In this document: positions 59,990 through 64,000 of the stretch, in pieces | Numbering within the stretch: position 1 is the first letter of the stretch | Layout of the letters: each line of letters begins with the position of its first letter | Origin: Pedobacter zeaxanthinifaciens | GTDB lineage: Bacteria > Bacteroidota > Bacteroidia > Sphingobacteriales > Sphingobacteriaceae | Length of the DNA: 64,000 nucleotides | Direction: 5' to 3' | Assembly: GCF_003313335.1 (NCBI RefSeq) | Contig: NZ_QMHP01000002.1 | Coordinates: 186,001 to 250,000, forward strand | Translations under genes and position numbers: made by a program | The notes under the pieces: model-generated | The model's database searches: none | The model's input: the letters and a program-made list of their open reading frames with translations, nothing else | Told to the model about the DNA's origin: nothing

Positions 59990-60646
59990 ATGGCTTATAA
60001 GTTTGTAGATAATTATCGGGAAAAAGGTGCAAGAAAAAAACTTGTAGAAACTTTAAAGGAGCGGGGCATTTCTGATGCCAAAGTGTTGAGGGCAATAGGT
60101 AAAGTGCCACGTCATTTTTTCTTTGATGAAACTTTTTGGAATCAGGCCTACCGAGATATTGCTTTTCCAATTGGCGATGGGCAAACCATTTCGCAGCCTT
60201 ATACCGTAGCGTATCAAACTGAGCTTTTGCACATACAAAAAGGCGATAAGGTGCTTGAAATTGGTACTGGCTCGGGGTATCAAACTTGTGTGTTAATGGA
60301 GCTTGGTGCCGAGGTGTTCACCATCGAGCGCCAGGAGAATTTATACAGCAGGACGATCAAAGTGCTGCCTGGGATGGGATATCATGCCCATTTTTTTCTA
60401 GGAGATGGTTCAAAGGGCATTGCCGAACATGCGCCCTATCATAAAATTATTGTAACTGCTGGTGCACCATTTGTACCAGAAATTTTATTGAAGCAGCTCA
60501 AAATTGGCGGTATTTTGGTAATCCCAGTAGGAGATGAAAAATCCCAAAAAATGATTACCGTAATTAGGGTGAGCGAAAACGAGTACGATAGGATAGAACT
60601 TGATACCTTTAGGTTTGTTCCGCTAGTTGGCGATCAGGCTTGGTAG
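59990..60646 (+). CDS. pcm: Protein-L-isoaspartate O-methyltransferase
   Basis: A 218-aa SAM-dependent enzyme that repairs isoaspartyl damage in proteins. The substrate region VPRHFFFDETFWNQAYRDIAFPIGDGQTISQPYTVAYQTELL and the SAM motif DKVLEIGTGSGYQTCVLMELG, then IIVTAGAPFVPEILLKQLKIGGILVIPVG, are diagnostic. ATG 59990 is preferred; the TTG at 59981 lies inside the promoter element. Confidence 0.95.
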   Translation: MAYKFVDNYREKGARKKLVETLKERGISDAKVLRAIGKVPRHFFFDETFWNQAYRDIAFPIGDGQTISQPYTVAYQTELLHIQKGDKVLEIGTGSGYQTCVLMELGAEVFTIERQENLYSRTIKVLPGMGYHAHFFLGDGSKGIAEHAPYHKIIVTAGAPFVPEILLKQLKIGGILVIPVGDEKSQKMITVIRVSENEYDRIELDTFRFVPLVGDQAW

Positions 60647-60649
60647 TTT

Positions 60650-60840
60650 ATAGTGATCAGGAATCAGGGGTCAGGAATTAGGAATCAGGAATCAGGGGTC
60701 AGGAATCAGGGGTCAGTTTTCGGTTAAGTTGCTAGTAACGCCCTAAACCCTTTAATACTGACTACTGACTACTGACTACTGACTACTGACTACTGACTAC
60801 TGACTACTGACCACTAACCACTAACCACTAACCACTAAAA
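60650..60840. repeat. Short-period tandem word repeats after pcm
   Basis: Two tracts: AATCAGG/GGTCAGG words at about 60655-60720, and ACTGACT words repeated many times at about 60757-60810, changing into CACTAAC words up to 60838. The intervening bases are unremarkable. No gene. Confidence 0.85.
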
Positions 60841-60842
60841 CC

Positions 60843-62090
60843 TTAAGGATACAACAAATACTTCTTCCTCATTTCTTTGTATTTGCTTAAGCCAGGTTCC
60901 CAGCTAGCTCTAATTTCGGCTTCGCTTTTACCATCAATAACTTGCTGCCTAAAATCGGCTACGCCAATTAATTTTTCAATTGTTCCCATTTCTTTACTTA
61001 GTTTGGTGTTAAAGAAATCTTCTTTTTTGGGCGATTTTTGATAAAGTTCAATCAGCCATTGGATGTTGATTTGACGTGTCTTTCTAAAAATCGACGTATC
61101 GTAATTTCTAAGGTCAATTCCGTAGCAAACCTCATCTTTAAATATTGGTGTTTCGGCCATTCCTTTAATGCCAGTAGGCGTAAACGAAAAGCTATAAATG
61201 CCCTTGTAGTACGGTGCGCCTAACACTGTGAAAGGAAATTGGGTGCCTCTACCATGATTTACGTAAACGCCTTCAAACAAACAAGTGCTTGGGTATAGCA
61301 GAATAGATTGTGGCGTATTTAAGTTTGGTGATGGATTTACAGGCAACTCATAAGGCATGTCATGGTTATAGTTGGCATTTTTAACAATGGTGATTTTGCA
61401 TTTCAACCCGTCTTTTAACCAGCCTTCGCCATTAAGCATTTGAGCATATTCACCTACTGTTAAGCCGTGTGCTACGGGAATAGGTTGCATTCCAATTCCA
61501 GATTTAAATTTCGGATCCAAAATTGGCCCGTCAATCACAAAACCATTTGGATTTGGTCTGTCAAAAATCATCACTTCCTTGCCGTTTGCAGCGCAAGCTT
61601 CCATTACGCGTTGTAACGTGTTAATGTAAGTGTAAAAACGTACGCCCACATCTTGAATGTCAAAAATCATCACATCAATATCGGCAAGGTTTTCTTTACT
61701 TGGTGTGCTTTGTTTGCCATATAATGATACTACTTTGATGCCCGTTTTGGCATCTACTTCATTATCTACATGTACACCAGCGCTGGCGTTGCCTCTAAAG
61801 CCATGTTCTGGTCCAAATATTTTTACTATTTTAACGCCCAGTTTCAACAAACTGTCAACCGTGGTTGTTTTTCCAATTACTGATGTAGGATTAACGACCA
61901 TCCCTACACGTTTTCCTTTTAGCATTGGAAGGTATAGGGCAGTTTGTTCAGCACCTGTTTTAAATGCTATGTTGCTTTGTTTTGAACTGACGGTTGTTTT
62001 TGATTTCTGCGTTTTTTTGCTGTTTTGTCCGCAGGCGGTGAAAGTAAAAACAATTAGGAAGATTTTTAAAAATAGGGTTGATTTGTTCAT
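60843..62090 (-). CDS. DUF1343 lipoprotein, NamZ-like exo-beta-N-acetylmuramidase (GH171)
   Basis: A 415-aa lipoprotein (lipobox FTFTAC near residue 20). KGKRVGMVVNPTSVIGKTTTVDSLLKLGVKIVKIFGPEHGFRG, IDVMIFDIQDVGVRFYTYINTLQRVMEACAANGKEVMIFDRPNPN and the C-terminal half are typical of DUF1343. Bacillus NamZ (YbbC) of this family releases N-acetylmuramic acid from peptidoglycan fragments. In Bacteroidota it probably recycles wall material in the periplasm. Terminal neighbour LolC/E-like gene is divergent. Confidence 0.92.
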   Translation of the reverse strand: MNKSTLFLKIFLIVFTFTACGQNSKKTQKSKTTVSSKQSNIAFKTGAEQTALYLPMLKGKRVGMVVNPTSVIGKTTTVDSLLKLGVKIVKIFGPEHGFRGNASAGVHVDNEVDAKTGIKVVSLYGKQSTPSKENLADIDVMIFDIQDVGVRFYTYINTLQRVMEACAANGKEVMIFDRPNPNGFVIDGPILDPKFKSGIGMQPIPVAHGLTVGEYAQMLNGEGWLKDGLKCKITIVKNANYNHDMPYELPVNPSPNLNTPQSILLYPSTCLFEGVYVNHGRGTQFPFTVLGAPYYKGIYSFSFTPTGIKGMAETPIFKDEVCYGIDLRNYDTSIFRKTRQINIQWLIELYQKSPKKEDFFNTKLSKEMGTIEKLIGVADFRQQVIDGKSEAEIRASWEPGLSKYKEMRKKYLLYP

Positions 62091-62169
62091 TATCAGGTTT
62101 TTTTGATATTAATGGACTAATACAGTTTTGAATTAGCACTTTTGCTAAGTTACAATTTATTGCAAAAAG

Positions 62170-63390
62170 TTGAATGTAGAATATTTTATATCTAATAGAA
62201 TCTCTTTAAAAGCCGAAAGGACTTTTTCAAAGCTGATTGTTCGCATCGCCATTATTGGTGTAATGCTAAGCCTATCGGTCATGATTTTGTCGTTGGCAAT
62301 CATCAGGGGGTTTAAAACCGAAATACAAGATAAAGTCCGCGGATTTGTCGGGGATATTCAAATTTTTAGGTACGATTTAAATGGATCTTTCGAAAAATCA
62401 CCTTTCATACCGAATGATACCACAATAAATAACCTCAAAAGAAATAAGCAATTAGTAGCTTTTTATCCTTTTGCAACCAAGCCTGCTATTATTGTAGCAA
62501 ATGGTCAGGTTGAGGGTGTGAATTATAAAGGGGTAGATAAAACTTATGATTGGGCCTATCTGAAAAAGCATTTGATAAGTGGTAAAGTAATTGACTTTAC
62601 TGACAGCACAAAAGCGGCGCAACAAATTTTGATTCCGGAATATATTGCCAAAAGATTAATGCTCAAAATAGGGGATAGCTTTGTGATGCATTTTGTCCAA
62701 AATCCTCCTCGGAAAAGAAAGCTCACAATAGTTGGTATCTACAGTATTGGGATTGAAAATTTAGATAAAACCTTTGTAATAGGCGATCTTTCTCTAATTA
62801 GAAGATTAAATAATTGGCAGCCACAGGAAACGGGCGGTATAGAGGTTAAAATTAAAGATTTCAACCAATTGAAAACGGTTGCTGACGAAGTTTATAACGG
62901 TTTGGAATTGAAACTTCGATCTCGATCTGTTGAGGAGAGTACGCCTGAAATTTTTACTTGGCTTTTGCTGCTAGATGTGAATACGCAAGTTTTAATTATC
63001 CTTATGCTGATAGTTGGCGTAATTAACATGGTAACAGCGCTGCTCATCATGATATTAGAGAGAACCAATATGATTGGTATGTTAAAGGCTATGGGCATGC
63101 GTAACTGGAGTATGATGAAAATTTTCCTTTATAACGCCATGTATTTGGTAGGCATAGGTTTGGTTTTAGGGAACCTGCTTGGTTTGGGAATCTGTTATTT
63201 TCAACAGTATACGCACTTATTTAAGCTTCAGCAAAGCAACTACTATTTGGATTATGTGCCAATAGAAGTGCATTTTTCTGACGTTCTGCTGCTCAATTTG
63301 GCTACTATACTTATTTGTACACTCGTATTAATTTTACCTTCTATGTTGGTAAGTAGGATTAGTCCGTTAAAAGCGATAAGATTTAAATAG
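62170..63390 (+). CDS. FtsX-like permease, LolC/LolE-type
   Basis: A 406-aa membrane protein: N-terminal helix (LIVRIAIIGVMLSLSVMILSLAII), a periplasmic MacB-like domain (KVRGFVGDIQIFRYDLNGSFEKS... TFVIGDLSLIRRLNNW) and three C-terminal helices (VLIILMLIVGVINMVTALLIMILERTNMIGMLKAMGMRNWSMMKIFLY...). LolC/E-type permeases take lipoproteins off the inner membrane with LolD. It begins with TTG (62170), giving MNVEYFISNRISLKAERTFSK, which matches family starts; no ATG is near. No ABC ATPase gene is adjacent. Confidence 0.9.
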   Translation: MNVEYFISNRISLKAERTFSKLIVRIAIIGVMLSLSVMILSLAIIRGFKTEIQDKVRGFVGDIQIFRYDLNGSFEKSPFIPNDTTINNLKRNKQLVAFYPFATKPAIIVANGQVEGVNYKGVDKTYDWAYLKKHLISGKVIDFTDSTKAAQQILIPEYIAKRLMLKIGDSFVMHFVQNPPRKRKLTIVGIYSIGIENLDKTFVIGDLSLIRRLNNWQPQETGGIEVKIKDFNQLKTVADEVYNGLELKLRSRSVEESTPEIFTWLLLLDVNTQVLIILMLIVGVINMVTALLIMILERTNMIGMLKAMGMRNWSMMKIFLYNAMYLVGIGLVLGNLLGLGICYFQQYTHLFKLQQSNYYLDYVPIEVHFSDVLLLNLATILICTLVLILPSMLVSRISPLKAIRFK

Positions 63391-63402
63391 TACCTTAAGG
63401 CG

Positions 63403-64000
63403 TTAATTTCTTTGCTCGTTAATCAGTTGCTGTAAAACACCGAATTTTAAATCATAAGTGGAGAGTTTAATTTGCTTTAACTGTAAAGCGCTGAGTACAT
63501 AATCAGTAATCATAGTGGCCATTACAATCATATCAACTCTTAATGGAATTAAATTTGGAATTTGAGTACGTTCTAAATGACTAGATGCTATTAGCTGCGA
63601 TGCAAGTGAATGATATGCTGTCTTATCGATAGTTGCTGTAGCAATATTGCTGATGTTTAAATCTGGCTGTAAAATGGCAGCGTAGGTTTCGAAAGCTCCT
63701 GCCGAACCTATTAAAGTTTCTGCACCGAATTGTTCTCCATAGTTAAGTAATTCTCCTAAAGTATCAGCTAAATGAGCGTTTATTTTCGCTTGGTCGGCAA
63801 CTTGGATAGGGTCCGACTTGAAGAATTTTTGCATTAACCGGGCTGCACCAATATCAAAACTTCTTTTCCAGTTTAAGCCATTTTCATCACAAAATATAAA
63901 TTCGGTACTGCCACCACCAATATCCATGATCAATGATTTCCCGTTTATTGCTCCGCTATATTTCACCCCGAGATAAATCAATTGGGCTTCTTGTTCACCA
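63403..64000 (-). CDS. Ppx/GppA family phosphatase, C-terminal part (runs off the window)
   Basis: The frame is open to the last base of the window, so the N-terminal part lies beyond it. EQEAQLIYLGVKYSG and LIMDIGGGSTEFIF are the second half of the ASKHA core of exopolyphosphatase/guanosine pentaphosphatase proteins, followed by KRSFDIGAARLMQKF and GSAGAFETYA. These enzymes break down polyphosphate or pppGpp; which of them this is cannot be told. It is convergent with the LolC/E-like gene 12 bases away. Confidence 0.93.
   Translation of the reverse strand, partial: GEQEAQLIYLGVKYSGAINGKSLIMDIGGGSTEFIFCDENGLNWKRSFDIGAARLMQKFFKSDPIQVADQAKINAHLADTLGELLNYGEQFGAETLIGSAGAFETYAAILQPDLNISNIATATIDKTAYHSLASQLIASSHLERTQIPNLIPLRVDMIVMATMITDYVLSALQLKQIKLSTYDLKFGVLQQLINEQRN

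Overview
The window comes from a Bacteroidota genome, most likely Sphingobacteriaceae and Pedobacter-like. The signs are a SusC/SusD pair, many lipoproteins with short lipoboxes, A/T-rich spacers, almost no Shine-Dalgarno sequences, candidate promoters of the TTTG / TAnnTTTG type, and families largely confined to this phylum (HYC_CC_PP, DUF5017, DUF5723, TIGR03643). The assignment rests on reading the proteins, not on a database search. No rRNA, tRNA, CRISPR array or complete insertion sequence was seen.

Layout. (1) 1-8868: end of a polysaccharide utilisation locus (SusC C-terminus, SusD, DUF5017 lipoprotein, GH88 unsaturated uronyl hydrolase, GH3, GH20), which fits an acidic glycan containing uronic acid and N-acetylhexosamine. 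(2) 8896-10779: a Dabb protein and a ywnA/ywnB-like pair (Rrf2 repressor plus NAD(P)-binding oxidoreductase) with matching palindromes in front of both genes. (3) 10797-11517: about 720 bp of tandem REP-type repeats. (4) 11598-20611: a copper/silver efflux operon (HYC_CC_PP protein, HMA protein, CusA-type RND pump, TolC-type channel, two adaptors, DUF3347). The pump gene is cut in two by an array of 20-bp palindromes. (5) 20652-27319: small housekeeping and stress genes (GlxA-type AraC regulator, two DinB-like proteins, OsmC, SRPBCC, two VOC proteins, DUF2147, an Asp-box propeller).

(6) 27479-40292 is the most interesting part: two convergent operons that together look like an exopolysaccharide synthesis, export and acylation machine. 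The left operon has a receiver-only response regulator, a membrane HEAT-repeat protein, a processive GT2 synthase without PilZ domain, a small polytopic membrane protein and a lipoprotein of unknown function. The right operon has a TPR plus outer-membrane beta-barrel protein (YaiO type), an unknown membrane-anchored protein, an FkbH-type HAD protein, an acyl carrier protein, an MBOAT acyltransferase (AlgI/DltB type) and an AlgX/AlgJ-like SGNH protein. A PAS-LuxR regulator diverges from it. The inferred job is synthase-dependent secretion of a polymer that is decorated with a carrier-bound acyl group, possibly glyceryl.

(7) 40289-45180: serine hydrolase, photolyase-like protein with TIGR03643 partner, Crp/Fnr regulator with a hairpin across its start codon, a DJ-1 family protein and a flavodoxin-fold reductase. 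(8) 45273-50663: imuA-imuB-dnaE2 mutasome operon behind an A/T-rich palindromic candidate operator. (9) 50938-64000: a small lmo0937-type membrane protein, a MITE-like element, rpmH-rnpA-yidD, tsaB, envelope proteins, priA, pcm, a NamZ-type (DUF1343) lipoprotein, a LolC/E-like permease and the C-terminal part of a Ppx/GppA phosphatase running off the right edge. Repeats are unusually abundant throughout: palindromes, REPs, a MITE-like element and three short-period tandem tracts lying directly downstream of genes.
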